Of a stretch of DNA of 64,000 nt, positions 50,582-61,240 are shown one piece after another; position 1 is the first letter of the stretch, and each line of letters starts with the position of its first letter. The DNA is taken from positions 153,801,356 through 153,865,355 of the forward strand of contig CM053034.1 of assembly GCA_028564925.1 (NCBI GenBank), written 5' to 3'. Source of the stretch: Lithobates sylvaticus (taxonomy: Eukaryota; Chordata; Amphibia; Anura; Ranidae). The translations under genes were made by a program, and so were the position numbers. The notes under the pieces are model-generated. The model was not told where the DNA came from, did no database searches, and worked only from the letters and a program-made list of their open reading frames with translations.

Positions 50582-52472
50582 TATGGAGCCTGTCCAGGTG
50601 GAGCGGGTAGGAGCACGGTTACTCCATTTCCAGCACGTCTGGGCAGCCTCGGTCCAAGATTATTGGACAATCAAAACCATCTCTACAGGTCACACCTGGA
50701 CTTTCACCAACCCACCCACACACCGCTTCATTCCCACAGTTCTACCGAGATCGGAAGAGAAGAAAGAAATTCTCTTATCCTATACAGACTCCCTGATATC
50801 TCAAGGGGCCGTCATTCCGGTACCAGTGGAGGGAAAATTTCAGGGGGTATATTCCCCCCTCTTCATGGTTCTCAAAAAGAACGGGTCATGGAGGCCAGTC
50901 ATCGACCTAACATATTTGAATTCCTTCATCCAGAAGGAAAGATTCAAGATGGAGACTCTCTTGACCATAAGTCAAACAATTCAGCCAGGCGATTGGATGG
51001 TCTCAGTGGACTTGAAGGACGCATATTTTCATGTGCCAATCGCGAGGAATTTTCAGCAATATCTCAGGTTCGCAGTGGAGCAGAGACATCTCCAGTTCAC
51101 CTGTCTTCCTTTCGGGCTGACAACATCGCCTCGAGTGTTTTCAAAAGTATTACTGGCAGTGGTAGCCCTAATCAGGGTCAAAGGTGTCCGGTTACACCAC
51201 TACCTGGACGATCTACTCCTGCTCTCGCAGGACAGAGACCAGCTTTGTTTACATCGGGACCAAGTCATCTCGGTCTTGACGGAGTTCGGCTGGTTGTTGA
51301 ACAGGGAGAAGAGTCAGTTGGATCCGACCCAGTCCCTGATATTCCTAGGGGCGCAGTTCGACACGGTAAAGAGTACCATTTCCTTACCCATGGAGAAGAT
51401 CCCGGTAATTCAAGACAGGATTCGGATCGCCCTGGCATGTCCTCGCCTCAGGGCATCATATTGCCTCAGAGTTATCGGCACCATGGTGGCCACAGCTCCC
51501 ATGGTAAAATGGGCACAGTGGAGGATGCGACCCTTCCAAAAGGGTTTTCTTCAGCAATGGATCCCAGAGTCTCAAGATCACTTTGTCAGAATGACCCCGT
51601 CCATGAGGGAGTGTCTTCCATGGTGGCTTCGTCAGGAGAATCTCCTCAAGTGCCACTCTATTGCACCAATCTCCTGGATTGTGGTGACGACGGATGCCAG
51701 CAACAGCGGCTGGGGAGCCCTCTGTCGATCAGAAATAGCCCAAGGGAAATGGGACTTCCCATCTCAAGGGATAGTGTCAAATGTCTTGGAACTCCGAGCT
51801 GCCTTTCAAGCTCTTCAAGCCTTCCGTCACCTGATTTTAGGAGCTTCGGTTCTGTTGAGGTTGGACAACACGACTGCGGTAGCCTACATCAAGAGACAAG
51901 GGGGTACACGCAGTCTAGATCTACTAGAGGAGGTCAGTCCGATTATGGTTTGGGCCCAGGCGAATTTGTCGAATCTAACGGCTGTTTACCTCCCCGGAGT
52001 CCAGAATGTCCAGGCGGACTTCCTCTCAAGAGTAGCATTGGACAACAACGAGTGGTCCCTTCACATAGAAGTGTTCAATTGGATTCTGTCTCTAGGAGTA
52101 ACACCGGAAGTGGACCTCTTTGCATCACCCTGCAATGCGAAACTCGAGAAGTATTACACGAGGAATCGTTGTCCCCAAGCTTATGGGATAGATGCGTTGA
52201 CGGACCAGTGGAGGTTTCTCAGGGCGTATGCCTTTCCCCCAGTACCGGTCATTCTCCGTTTTCTGTCAAGACTCCGCTGGGAGGAAGCCGAAGTAATAGC
52301 GGTAATTCCATATTGGCCCAACAGGCCATGGTTTCCTCTCCTGACGCAGCTCAGTTGTCGGGACCCAGTCCCTCTTCCTCCCAGGCCAGATCTCCTGCTA
52401 CAGGGAGCATCGCTTCACCCATGTCCATCCCATCTCCACCTGATGGTCTGGTGGTTGAAAGGGAAAGGTTGA
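50451..52472 (+). CDS. DIRS reverse transcriptase / RNase H
   Basis: Open for 673 codons; the Met at 50583 (MEPVQVERVG) is a likely start because it directly follows ORF1. Reverse transcriptase motifs in order are VLKKNGSWRPVIDLTYLN, VSVDLKDAYFHVPI, LPFGLTTSPRVFSK and the catalytic HHYLDDLLLL. RNase H follows with VVTTDASNSGWGA and LDNTTAVAYIKRQGG. The C-terminal part (TPEVDLFASPCN...AFPPVPVILRFL) is the DIRS-type region of less certain function. The product copies element RNA into DNA. Overlaps the recombinase frame at its end. Confidence 0.9.
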   Translation: MLGTHGDTDLVGNSEKTGKETNLQVRSPQRPRLPGVVMRLSPFDMEPVQVERVGARLLHFQHVWAASVQDYWTIKTISTGHTWTFTNPPTHRFIPTVLPRSEEKKEILLSYTDSLISQGAVIPVPVEGKFQGVYSPLFMVLKKNGSWRPVIDLTYLNSFIQKERFKMETLLTISQTIQPGDWMVSVDLKDAYFHVPIARNFQQYLRFAVEQRHLQFTCLPFGLTTSPRVFSKVLLAVVALIRVKGVRLHHYLDDLLLLSQDRDQLCLHRDQVISVLTEFGWLLNREKSQLDPTQSLIFLGAQFDTVKSTISLPMEKIPVIQDRIRIALACPRLRASYCLRVIGTMVATAPMVKWAQWRMRPFQKGFLQQWIPESQDHFVRMTPSMRECLPWWLRQENLLKCHSIAPISWIVVTTDASNSGWGALCRSEIAQGKWDFPSQGIVSNVLELRAAFQALQAFRHLILGASVLLRLDNTTAVAYIKRQGGTRSLDLLEEVSPIMVWAQANLSNLTAVYLPGVQNVQADFLSRVALDNNEWSLHIEVFNWILSLGVTPEVDLFASPCNAKLEKYYTRNRCPQAYGIDALTDQWRFLRAYAFPPVPVILRFLSRLRWEEAEVIAVIPYWPNRPWFPLLTQLSCRDPVPLPPRPDLLLQGASLHPCPSHLHLMVWWLKGKG

Positions 52473-53476
52473 CGGCCTTAGGGTGTCCTGACACAGCAAT
52501 TGAAACCTTGATGAGTGCCAGGAGAGCGGGTACTAATAGAGTGTACCAAAGAATCTGGGCAAGATTCGTGAGTTTCATCCCTACTGTTGGAGGTTCATTT
52601 AAGGACCCAAGAATATCGGACATTCTGAGTTTCCTGCAGACAGGCCTGGAGTTGCCCTTGGCCGTTAGCTCTCTTAGAGTTCAGGTCTCTGCAATTTCTG
52701 CATTCACAGGCATTGCTTGGGCAAAACATCCTCTCGTCAGGCAATTCTTTAAAGGTGCAACAAGACTTAGACCTCAAAGGAGGCCAAGATTTGCCAAGTG
52801 GGATCTTCCCCTCGTTTTGGACTTCTTTTCAGGAGAAGATTTTCGACAAACGGATCAATTGTCCATCAAAGATCTTTTTCTCAAGACGGTGTTCCTGGTG
52901 GCCATAACATCTGCCAAGAGGGTATCTGAGATCAGCTCTCTGGGTTTCAAAGAACCGTTTATCACCTTTTTTCCTGATAGGGTGGTCTTGATCCCTATGT
53001 TGGGATCAAATCCCAAAGTGACGTCCGTTTTTCATGAGAATCAAGAAATAGTTCTCCCAACATTCCATTCATCTGATGATTCTAGTATCCATCCTCTAGA
53101 TGTCGGAGAAATCCTAAGAGTCTATCTGGAAGCAACGGCTCCCTTCCGGAAATCGGATTACCTTTTCATCTACTTCCAAGGGAAGAACAGAGGATTACGT
53201 GCTTCCTCCAGATCCATCTCAGCCTGGATCGTCCAGGCTATTCAAAGGGCGTATACGGCTAAGGGTCTGGTTCCTCCGGAGGCAGTGACGGCTCACTCAA
53301 CTAGGAGTGTCTCAACGTCTTGGGCAGCTTCCCGTCACGTGTCGGCAGAAGTGATTTGCAAAGCGGCCTCGTGGTCATCGATAAATACATTTATGACACA
53401 CTATTGTGTTGAGCCAGCGGCTCTTTCCTCAGTTAATTTTGGTTTGAATGTCTTATCTGTTGACGGTGCCAATTAA
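52460..53476 (+). CDS. DIRS tyrosine recombinase
   Basis: The recombinase occupies the last 340 or so codons of a frame that is open from 50663. Its start inside that frame is uncertain; about 52460 marks where recombinase similarity begins. Catalytic boxes are SAKRVSEISSL (Arg), AHSTRSVSTSWA (His-x-x-Arg) and INTFMTHYCV (Tyr). Such enzymes integrate DIRS DNA circles without target duplication, replacing the DDE integrase of LTR elements. The residues visible are consistent with an active-site-complete enzyme. Confidence 0.85.
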   Translation, partial: RERLTALGCPDTAIETLMSARRAGTNRVYQRIWARFVSFIPTVGGSFKDPRISDILSFLQTGLELPLAVSSLRVQVSAISAFTGIAWAKHPLVRQFFKGATRLRPQRRPRFAKWDLPLVLDFFSGEDFRQTDQLSIKDLFLKTVFLVAITSAKRVSEISSLGFKEPFITFFPDRVVLIPMLGSNPKVTSVFHENQEIVLPTFHSSDDSSIHPLDVGEILRVYLEATAPFRKSDYLFIYFQGKNRGLRASSRSISAWIVQAIQRAYTAKGLVPPEAVTAHSTRSVSTSWAASRHVSAEVICKAASWSSINTFMTHYCVEPAALSSVNFGLNVLSVDGAN

Positions 53477-53544
53477 ACCTTTTTTCTTTAAACCAGCAAT
53501 ATTTCCCACCCGGGAGTGTATGGCTAGTTATTTCCCATACGTAG

Positions 53545-53813
53545 GCTGCCATGGAGTCTGTCAGGAAAATGGAAAATTTATATCAAATACTTACCGTAAT
53601 TTTCCTTTCCTGATGGACTCCATGGCAGCAGGAGTTCCCTCCCATTGCTGGAGTAGGCTAAGTTATGGAACACGGTACCTGGCTAGGAGCAAAGATTTAT
53701 GGGAGTGGGGTCCTATGAGGTAGGAGAGGCGGGATTAACCCATACGTAGGCTGCCATGGAGTCCATCAGGAAAGGAAAATTACGGTAAGTATTTGATATA
53801 AATTTTCCATTAT
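53545..53813 (+). repeat. DIRS right terminal region with foldback
   Basis: GGAAAATTTATATCAAATAC near 53570 recurs inverted at 53785-53812, and CTCCATGGCAGC occurs on both sides. This carries the right ITR and the internal complementary region used to make circular DNA in DIRS replication. Confidence 0.85.
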
Positions 53814-53971
53814 CAGAACACTGGGCTGCATGCTGTCACCTGGACATATGCTCAGTGACAATTTCCAAGATAAGCTTCTCTAATGTGAAAAAAATAGCAC
53901 AGAGAAGATAAAAAATAACAACCCCTATATAATTCACACACCCGTGTACTTACCTCAGATCATCTTGTGAC
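53814..53971. other. Short spacer
   Basis: No feature seen. Confidence 0.4.
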
Positions 53972-54354
53972 CATAGCTCCCAACTGTCCCTGATTTTGAG
54001 GGACTGCCCCTGATTTGGAACAAAGTCCCTCTGTCCCTCTTTCCTCCTCTCCTCCTCGATTGTCCCTAATTTTGGTCTGATATATATATTGCTGCATAAA
54101 ACAAATTCACTTTTTATCATTTCCCAGCGCTAAACCTTTGATTCAGTTTCTAAATTGCTGCATTTGTAAATTTCATAAGCCAATATAAAGGAATAGTAGT
54201 GGTAAAAAAAAAAAATCACTTGTGTGGGTTTAACCAATCATTTATTTTTTGTAGAATTCTCCTTTGAGGGGGCGTGGCAAGGGGTGTGTCCTATGCTTAC
54301 ATACTTTTGCTAATAGGTGTCCCTCGTTCCCATCTCAAAAAGTTGGGAGGTATG
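53972..54354. mobile_element. Short DNA element with CATAxCTCCCAACT ends
   Basis: Ends CATAGCTCCCAACT and AGTTGGGAGGTATG. The bases GAC flank both sides (53969-53971 and 54355-54357). 383 bp, non-coding. Superfamily unclear; a 3-bp duplication could be Harbinger-like or chance. Confidence 0.65.
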
Positions 54355-54448
54355 GACACCATCCAGGAGCTGTGGGCTATGCTAGCAGGGTTCCAGTCTA
54401 CTTTTGAGTCAGCAAAGTAACACAGTGCAGTTCATGCATGGTCTATAC

Positions 54449-54614
54449 CAGTGTTTCTCAACTCCAGTCCTCAAGGCGCCCCAAAAGCTCATGTTTTCAG
54501 GATTTCCCTCAGACGAAACAGCTGTGGTAATTACTAAGGCAGTGAAACTGATAAAATCACCTGTGCAAAATAATGGAAAGCCTGAAAACATAACCTGAGA
54601 GCTGAGAAACACTG
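54449..54614. mobile_element. hAT-type short element with perfect 8-bp duplication
   Basis: GTCTATAC on both sides (54441-54448 and 54615-54622). Ends CAGTGTTTCTCAACTCC and GAGCTGAGAAACACTG. 166 bp. Defines the family to which the copies at 745-930 and 34202-34386 belong. Confidence 0.9.
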
Positions 54615-54849
54615 GTCTATACAATATACTCTCTATATTTTCATGGCCTGTTCCCTATAAAAAAGTACAAAATACCTGTTGATCTTGCCAGAAATACATT
54701 GCTTTTGTCACATCCTGTGAGATTAACTGAACACAAACCAAACTTATCTGTATCCTATAAACTACTAATGTCCCCTGCCCCATCTGGTGGAGATGAACAA
54801 AGGCAGAGAAGTTTGTACTCCATACAAAATAAATGTAAATTTCCCTACA

Positions 54850-55205
54850 CATTTTTTTATTTATTATTACATGTACTTATATAGCGCCATCAATTTATGC
54901 AGTGCTTTACATATTTATTGTGCATTTACACCTGTCCCTTCCCTCAAGGAGCTTACAATTTAAGGTCTCTAACACACATTCATACATACACATACTAGGG
55001 ACAATTTAGACAGGAGCCAATTAACCTACCAACAGGTTTTTGGAATGTGGGAGGAAACTAGATTAAACTGGAGGAAACAGACGGAAGCACATGGAGAACA
55101 TGCAAACTCCAGGCAGGTAGTGCCGGGGTTGGGTTTCAAACTGATGACCCTAGAGCTGCCGGGCAGAAGCGCTAACCCTTGCCGCACTTGCCAGCTAGCT
55201 TTCAA
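54850..55205 (-). repeat. tRNA-derived SINE with L2-type tail
   Basis: Minus strand: a tRNA-like head with a box A-like stretch (near 55200) and box B-like AGTTTGAAACC (about 55130-55142). The conserved core GGAGTTTGCATGTTCTCC (about 55100) follows, then ACATTCCAAAAACCTG and an L2-type tail (TAAAGCACTGCATAAATT, GGCGCTATATAAGTAC) ending in TAATAATAAAT. Transcribed by RNA polymerase III when active and dependent on an L2-type LINE. Length about 350 bp, essentially complete; promoter boxes have drifted. Confidence 0.8.
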
Positions 55206-57432
55206 AACAAAAAAACAAAAAAAAATAATTGACACTGTCTAAGTAGATTTTACATTAAAAACAGAGGTTTTGGTTGTGCACATTTGCATTGAATGTGGAA
55301 GCTGCACTACCTCGTCAACGCTCCTGTGTAAAGTGTCTTAACTCTTGAATACTAAAGTCTCCAAGTTGGAGCATATATATAGAGTGGGTAATGGCTACAT
55401 CTTGACAGCAGATCTGGAGCTCCCCTTAAGGCACTAATGAGACCCTATTTATGTGATATGACCTGCAGAGGGTGGTAACCTTTTGAAAAGAGAGGGAAAA
55501 CCTGGCCAGCAGCATTAAACCTTCCTCCTCAGGAACCACCAGCTCAACCTAAAGATATAGTGCAACATGTACATTATAACAATTGGCAAAATAGCTGACC
55601 TGGTTTACCCCAGAGCATAAACACAGCAAAAGAAAACTATTAACCCTTTAGAACCTTCTTGGACGCACCTGCTTACAAGAGTTAGGACTGCACTTTGCAG
55701 AGCAGCCTTGGCGAAGAAGGTTTCACATATATTTGCAAATGTGTGCAACTTAAACCTCTATTTTTAATGTAAATTGTTTACAGTGTCAATTCCTTTTATT
55801 TGCAGGCAAAGTTAGTAAGTGTGCTGGGACATTTTCTGTTTGTTTATATTGTGCAAGGCCCATGCATGTGCACTTTACTTCAAAAGCTAGTCATAAATTA
55901 GGATGGTTGCCACTCTTGTATAGCAAGTTTGTACTCTAGTCTGGATGAAAACCATTGCTGTCTCCATAGATAAAGTGGAGAAGTAAGCTTATTCACCCAG
56001 TGAAAGGTAAGTGTGTTATTCACAAAGAACAAATAGACTGCACCACTCCAGGTCAGTCAATGTATACGCTGCTTTTAGCCGCTCACTGAGTGCCAGCTCA
56101 GTTCGTAGCTGCACTTAAAACACAAGAGACGATCCAGTTGGCAACATTCCAGGTTAACTTTAACTTTATTGTAGAAAATGCTTTAAAGCCACAGCAAAAC
56201 AGCAATGGCACATCTTCATAACATAACAATTGCTGTGAGGAAGTACAGATAGCTGTATGTTAATTTGCTGCACATTTTCACTGGCACGTTGTACACTTGC
56301 AGAGCACTTGAAGTACAAGTTCTAATTGTCACTTTTCCAAATTGTAGAACACATGCGTGGCAAGTCTCTACCAATAGCTAAGTAGCAGTGGTGAGTCTAC
56401 AGCAAGAGCTCTGCAAATCTACAGCATAAAAATCCAGCCACAGTGACCCTTGTGGTGGGATGACTATTGTACAACATAACTGAATCAGAACTTGCAGCAG
56501 ACTTGCAGAATGTTTGCAAAGAAAGTTGATGTGGAGTCATGCAATATGGACTTGCTGCAACTGTGCAACAAACTTGTGAAACCCGGCAAGTCTAGAAATA
56601 GCTTAGCAAGTCAATTTCAAACTTGCAGCACAATTGCTTGCTATCTGGGTGCGTCCAGTCTTTTTTCCAGGGAAGTGAAGTGCAAGGCAATCCACCACCT
56701 CACACCGCATGCCTGGGAATTGAACTTAATGAACTCCACCAGCCGCTCACCTATGATGCCAGCCCAGAGATCCCTTCAGCTGTTCACCTGTGTACCCAGA
56801 CTTCACATTAAGAGACACTTGTGGTGGCTAAGCATATCTAGTTGTTTATGTATTGTACCATTTACCCGAGCAGTACTCGTTTTCTAGTATCTGTTGCCAC
56901 AGAGCCATATAGGGACTGTTCTGTACTGCCACCTAGTGTCCTTATTGAATCACAGAAGCATTATAATTTTGACCCTATTTGCATTGTTAATTCTTCTCTG
57001 TACCTATTTAGTAAAGGTAAGGCTTACATCTGTCTGATTTGGTCAAATCCTTATATCTGTTACAATATTGTCATGTTAAAACTTATGTGATTTTAGTGGT
57101 TGGGTTTACCTCCACTTTTACAAACTATGCTTGTGTTCTTTAAATTGCAGTAGAGGTGTATATTTTCCTATGTGCCCTGCATGTGTGCAGACATCTGTAC
57201 AATGAAAAATCATTGTAAGAACTTCTGTCTGATAAGTAGCTCTTCAATGATCAACACCATAACTTTTTTTTTATTTTTATTTTTTAATTGTGGTACTTTC
57301 CCGTTTGTTAAATTATAACTTTTAGATTGGGATGGTTATTACACATCGGCCAGTTGTTACTGATAGTTCATTCAAGTCAAGAGCTGCCATTTTTTTGCAA
57401 CACCTCACTACATCCTACATAAGAAAAAACAC
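55206..57432. other. No gene recognised (2.2 kb)
   Basis: No domains in any frame, including 56492-56887. A minus-strand AATAAAG near 56165 with a decayed TTATGAAGATG box about 55 bases before it might be another hammerhead-headed unit, but the similarity is too weak to call. Confidence 0.45.
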
Positions 57433-57482
57433 TGTGAAAACCAAACCAATGACCCTAGCACTGTAAGGTAGAAGTGCTAACT
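57433..57482 (-). repeat. SINE head fragment
   Basis: Minus strand TAGTTAGCACTTCTACCTTA followed by GGGTCATTGGTTT corresponds to the tRNA-like head of the SINE at 54850-55205. The core and tail are absent. Confidence 0.55.
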
Positions 57483-58898
57483 ACTATTATAAGTGTAAAC
57501 TTTCCTATAGTTTTTAGATGTGTTGTGGCTGCTATTTCCACCGGTCATTTCAGGCCCTTTATCTCTTGATAATAGGCCAAAACTACCTAGAAGCGCCTTT
57601 TTTTCAAGTTAAAGAAATTTCGAATGAAGTGCTTTTGCTGTATTTAAACCAAATACATTTTTTAAAAAAAGTTAAAATATCAATGACACATCCAAAATAT
57701 GTGATGCCAGAATACAGTGACATCAACGCTGTTCTGCTCGGTAGCACCACATGCATCCCCTAAGCATGTAATTTAAAGGACTGGTATTCTTTTCCTTGTG
57801 TTTTTTTTTTCCACAGTTGTGTACTGCCTAGGGTTTTTTTTTTTTTGCAAACGGTTTTAAGGACAAGCTTTTGGAAACCTATACCCCCCCCCCCCCTTTC
57901 TGAAGTACGGATACACAAAGGTTTTGTTGTTTTCTATGTCACTCTCGGAGTCACAATGAATAAAAGCACCCTCCCCCTGCTATATGGTGTTTTTATTTTA
58001 TTGAATGTTCCCCATGGCAGTGCCCAGCTACCCATGCACTTTATTGACAATAGTATTATTAGTGTTGAAAAAAGGCCAGAATTTAGTATCAAGATCCTTA
58101 ACCCCCACCCCCCTTTTCCCACATAGATGCTAACTAGTACAACTAAAGAAAAAAAACAGCACTTATAACTAATTATAAGTGTTCAGCCCTTTTGCCATGT
58201 GTAAACTGTGCTGTCAATTAACATGTTATAGTGTGCAGAGCACGTATGCAAAATGTATGAAGATATCATGAACTAGACTGCAAGATATTCTTTACAACTA
58301 AACCCAATAACTAAAAACTCATATTAGTTTTAACATATTAATGTAATTATACCTAATAGTACTAAAATTAGTTAAGTACAGTAATTTTTTATATTCTTAA
58401 ATCCGCAGCTTTCAACAAAATAATACTTGTCAATCCTGCCATGGAGATCCTTCTGTTATAGGGTGACAACATTCATGTACTGCCAAAAATGTTGCATACA
58501 CCTTTATTGGTGCACTAACCAGTCCATTTAAACCTGAAAAATGCTACTCTTCGAAGATCCCAACACCAGTTTGATAAGCTCTATAAGTTTCCTGGGAAGA
58601 TAACATTATAGAAATTATTATTATTATCATTATTAACACAACACACAATAATGCTAGCCACAATGTGTGTTAAAGGGCCTGTATTAAGGCAGACCAATGG
58701 TGTGAAGAGGACCTGTTAAAGTAAAACTAAAGGCTATTCATTTTTTTTTCTTCCCTAATGCTAGTGTAAAGACCTGTCTAATGGGATGCCTCCTGACGTG
58801 TTACATTCCACCCAATTCTGGTAATTTCTTCGGTGCCTCCTCCTTCCTACTGTATCCCACAGTGTTGCCCTGTGTGCATGCTTGTTGCATGCACATAC
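57483..58898. other. No gene recognised (1.4 kb)
   Basis: AT-rich with T-runs and a C-run (57884-57897). No domains or inverted ends. Confidence 0.5.
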
Positions 58899-59062
58899 TG
58901 GGGTTGAGTTAATAAAACTGGAGAGTGCACAATCTGGTGCAGCAGTGCATGGTAGCCAATCAGCTTCTAACTTTAGCTCGTGCAATTAATCTTTGACAGA
59001 ATCTATAAGCTGATTGGTTTCAATGCAAATACAAATTCTCCAGTGTTAGTAAATAAACCCCA
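58899..59062. mobile_element. Short element with GGGGTTxAxTTA ends
   Basis: TGGGGTTGAGTTAATAAAAC at the left pairs with GTTAGTAAATAAACCCCA at the right; AGCCAATCAGCTT and AAGCTGATTGGTT form an inner stem. 164 bp. A fragment of the same family lies at 24460-24560. Confidence 0.65.
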
Positions 59063-59367
59063 CTGTCTTATGCCCCGTACACACGGTCCGATTATCGTAC
59101 GACAGATCGTACGATTTCTGTTGTTTAAAACACCAATATCGTATACAACAGTGCAAAAAGTGCTTAATGTAGTTACGATTTCCGTCGTACGATTCCGAAA
59201 AAAACTTTCGGCGTGCGTAGCTACGTATCGGAAATGATGTCATATACGTGCAAATACGTGTGACCCCTGTGTTTGCCATACCTCTCCGTTTGTAGTGTAC
59301 AGGCGTATATGCTCTCCGGAACTACACACGCTCGTTCTCTGACCGAACGAACGGACGGACAGAAGTA

Positions 59368-59804
59368 ATGCAGGACCCAGCACTTCCAATTGCCATGTTG
59401 GGGATATTAGCTGTATCTAATGTTATGAAATTGAAAAAAAAAAAAAAAGGAGGACTTGGTCCAAGCAATGGCTACAGGACCGTCAGAAATACTCCCATAT
59501 GTCTCTTCTCAAAGAGTTGCAAGAGAACAATCCAGATGATTATAGAAATTTTCTAAGGATGAATGATGAGATTTTCCAAAATCTGCTGCAAGCTGTCACA
59601 CCATTGATCATCAAAAAGGATACACTAATGCGAGAATCTATTAGCCCTGAACAACGGCTAATAACCACACTCCGTTACTTGGCGACAGGGCGAAGTCTTC
59701 AAGACCTGAAATTTTCAACCGGCATTTCTCCCCAAGCACTTGGACAAATCATCCCCGAAACCTGCAAGGCTATTATAGTGGCATTAAAGGAAGAATATAT
59801 TAAG
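59368..59804 (+). CDS. Harbinger transposase, exon 1
   Basis: From MQDPALPIAMLGI the frame reaches an A15 run (59434-59448). After it the homologous reading (RRTWSKQWLQDRQKYSH, LLKELQENNPDDYRNFLRM) continues in another frame, as if one A were missing. The rest encodes the N-terminal helical region of HARBI1-type transposases (LQAVTPLI, EQRLITTLRYLATGRSLQDL). The exon ends at AAG|GTACAT (59804), a good splice donor in phase 0. The one-base problem could be a real mutation or an error in a homopolymer. Confidence 0.75.
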
Positions 59805-59874
59805 GTACATTATTGTTATTATTATTATTATAATTATTATTATTATTATTATTATTATTAAAATGCATTATTTT

Positions 59875-60626
59875 AAATTTTTTGCTATAATAAATATCAC
59901 CAAAAAATATATAAAAAAAAACATTTTTTTTTTTTCCTCAGTTTAGGCCGATACGTATTCTTCTACATATTTTTGTTTAAAAAAATCGCAATAAGCGATT
60001 ATTGATCGGTTTGCGCAGAAGTTATAGCGTTTACAAGATAGGGGATAGTTTTATAGCATTTTTATTAATAATTTTTTATTTATTATTAATGGCGGAGATC
60101 TGCGATATTTTTTATTTTTTTTTGTGACTGCGACATTATGGCGGACACATCGGACATTTTTGACACATTTTTGGGACCATTGTCATTTTAACAGCAATTA
60201 ATGCATTTAAATGCATTGATTTCTGTATAAATGACACTGGCAGTTTAGGTGTTAACCACAAGGTGGCAGTGTAGGGGTTAAGTAGGCCTAGGGGTGTGTT
60301 TTTTACTGTGGGGGGGCATGGCTGTCAGCTAGTGAATGCTGATCTCTGCTCCAATCACAGGGAGCAGAGATCGGCGTCACTAGTTGCTAGGCAGAACAGG
60401 GAGATGCTGTTTATCTCGGCATCTCCCCGTTCAGCCGCTCCGTGAGACGATCGCGGGAGTCCCCGCGGCGATCGAGTCCGCGGGGACCGCGGCCTCACTC
60501 AGGGGGGTCCCGAGCGGCGCGCTCCCGATGGCACGGACAGGCTAAAGGAGGGACGTATATATACGCCCTCCTGCCTGTACGTGCCATTCTGTCGACGTAT
60601 ATCGTCGTGCGCCGGTCGGCAAGTGG
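59875..60626 (-). mobile_element. CCACTTGCCGAC-family element (copy 5), one end worn
   Basis: Its right end reads CGCCGGTCGGCAAGTGG before TTAA. Family blocks (GGCCGATACGTATTCTTC, ATTGTCATTTTAACAG, CGACGTATATCGTCG) appear in inverse order to copy 3. The end next to the microsatellite is missing. Confidence 0.7.
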
Positions 60627-60630
60627 TTAA

Positions 60631-60966
60631 AGAGGGAGGGGACACCCAGAAGAGGAGGAGACCGATCGGTGTTCCTCTGTGCTGAGAACACACCATCAGT
60701 CTCCTCTCCTCTGACAGGACGTGGATCTGTGTGTTAACACTGTTCAGGGTCCTGCTGTGTTCCCGGGCAATCGCAGGTGCCCGGCGGACATTGCAGCTGC
60801 CAGGCCCGCGCACTGAGCCCCGAGCAACACCGCAGGCACAAACACCGCCGGCAGCACGCACATGCCCCCTAGACGGCCGTGAATGAGAGTACGTCATATG
60901 ACGCCCGCCCAGGATCGGACATCCCATCTGCGGGCACCATATTACAATACGCCGGTATTGAAGTGG
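60631..60966. repeat. GC-rich TTAA-bounded segment, partial element
   Basis: Lies between TTAA at 60627-60630 and 60967-60970, ending CGCCGGTATTGAAGTGG, an end of the same family as copies 1-5. Probably a nested or deleted copy. Confidence 0.45.
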
Positions 60967-61240
60967 TTAAAGTGTTATATAATAACCAACATGTCATACG
61001 CTATGTGCATGGTTTTGGAACATATTGGCCCTGAGCCTCCTTGTCTGATTTGTTCCAGAGGGGCTCCTGGCTACTCCTCCTCAACCTTTTGGTGGCTACT
61101 TCAGCAAAAAATATTATGTAGCGTAATGCATGGGATCAAAGTAGAAAACCTTACTACTAATTTAAAAAATATTTGCTAATACTGTAGCGTTCCATCTTAA
61201 TATTTTACTTTTGTTAACAGGTTGTTGTCTTTTCTTTCAG

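Larger units (their letters stand above)
48158..53813 (+). mobile_element. DIRS-type retroelement, looks whole
   Basis: Inverted terminal repeats of about 105 bp (48166-48272 and 53668-53775; TACGTATGGGTTAATCCCGC and inverse). An internal complementary segment before the right end (53545-53635) is typical of DIRS1-type elements. Three genes lie between: a gag-like ORF1, reverse transcriptase/RNase H and tyrosine recombinase. No target duplication is seen, as expected for tyrosine-recombinase integration. All main frames are open, so it appears recent. An intron-like GT...AG segment (about 49091-49185) precedes ORF1; introns are reported for some DIRS elements. Confidence 0.9.
59805..61240 (+). 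other. Transposase intron holding TTAA elements
   Basis: GT at 59805 and CTTTTCTTTCAG at 61229-61240 are strong splice signals. Most of the 1.4 kb is inserted DNA: a TTA microsatellite, then a CCACTTGCCGAC-family element in reverse orientation ending at the TTAA of 60627-60630, then more material ending GTATTGAAGTGG before the TTAA at 60967-60970. Confidence 0.75.

Noticed and set aside
55130-55205. tRNA gene on the minus strand
   Set aside because: The tRNA-like head is joined to a SINE core and L2 tail and does not keep a full cloverleaf.
56110-56230. Another hammerhead-headed unit
   Set aside because: AATAAA is present, but the putative core lacks a recognisable CTGAnGA and GAAAC pair.
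57095-57117. End of the AGTGGATGTAAAC family (GTTTACCTCCACTTT)
   Set aside because: No partner end and no TTAA at the border; too short to call.
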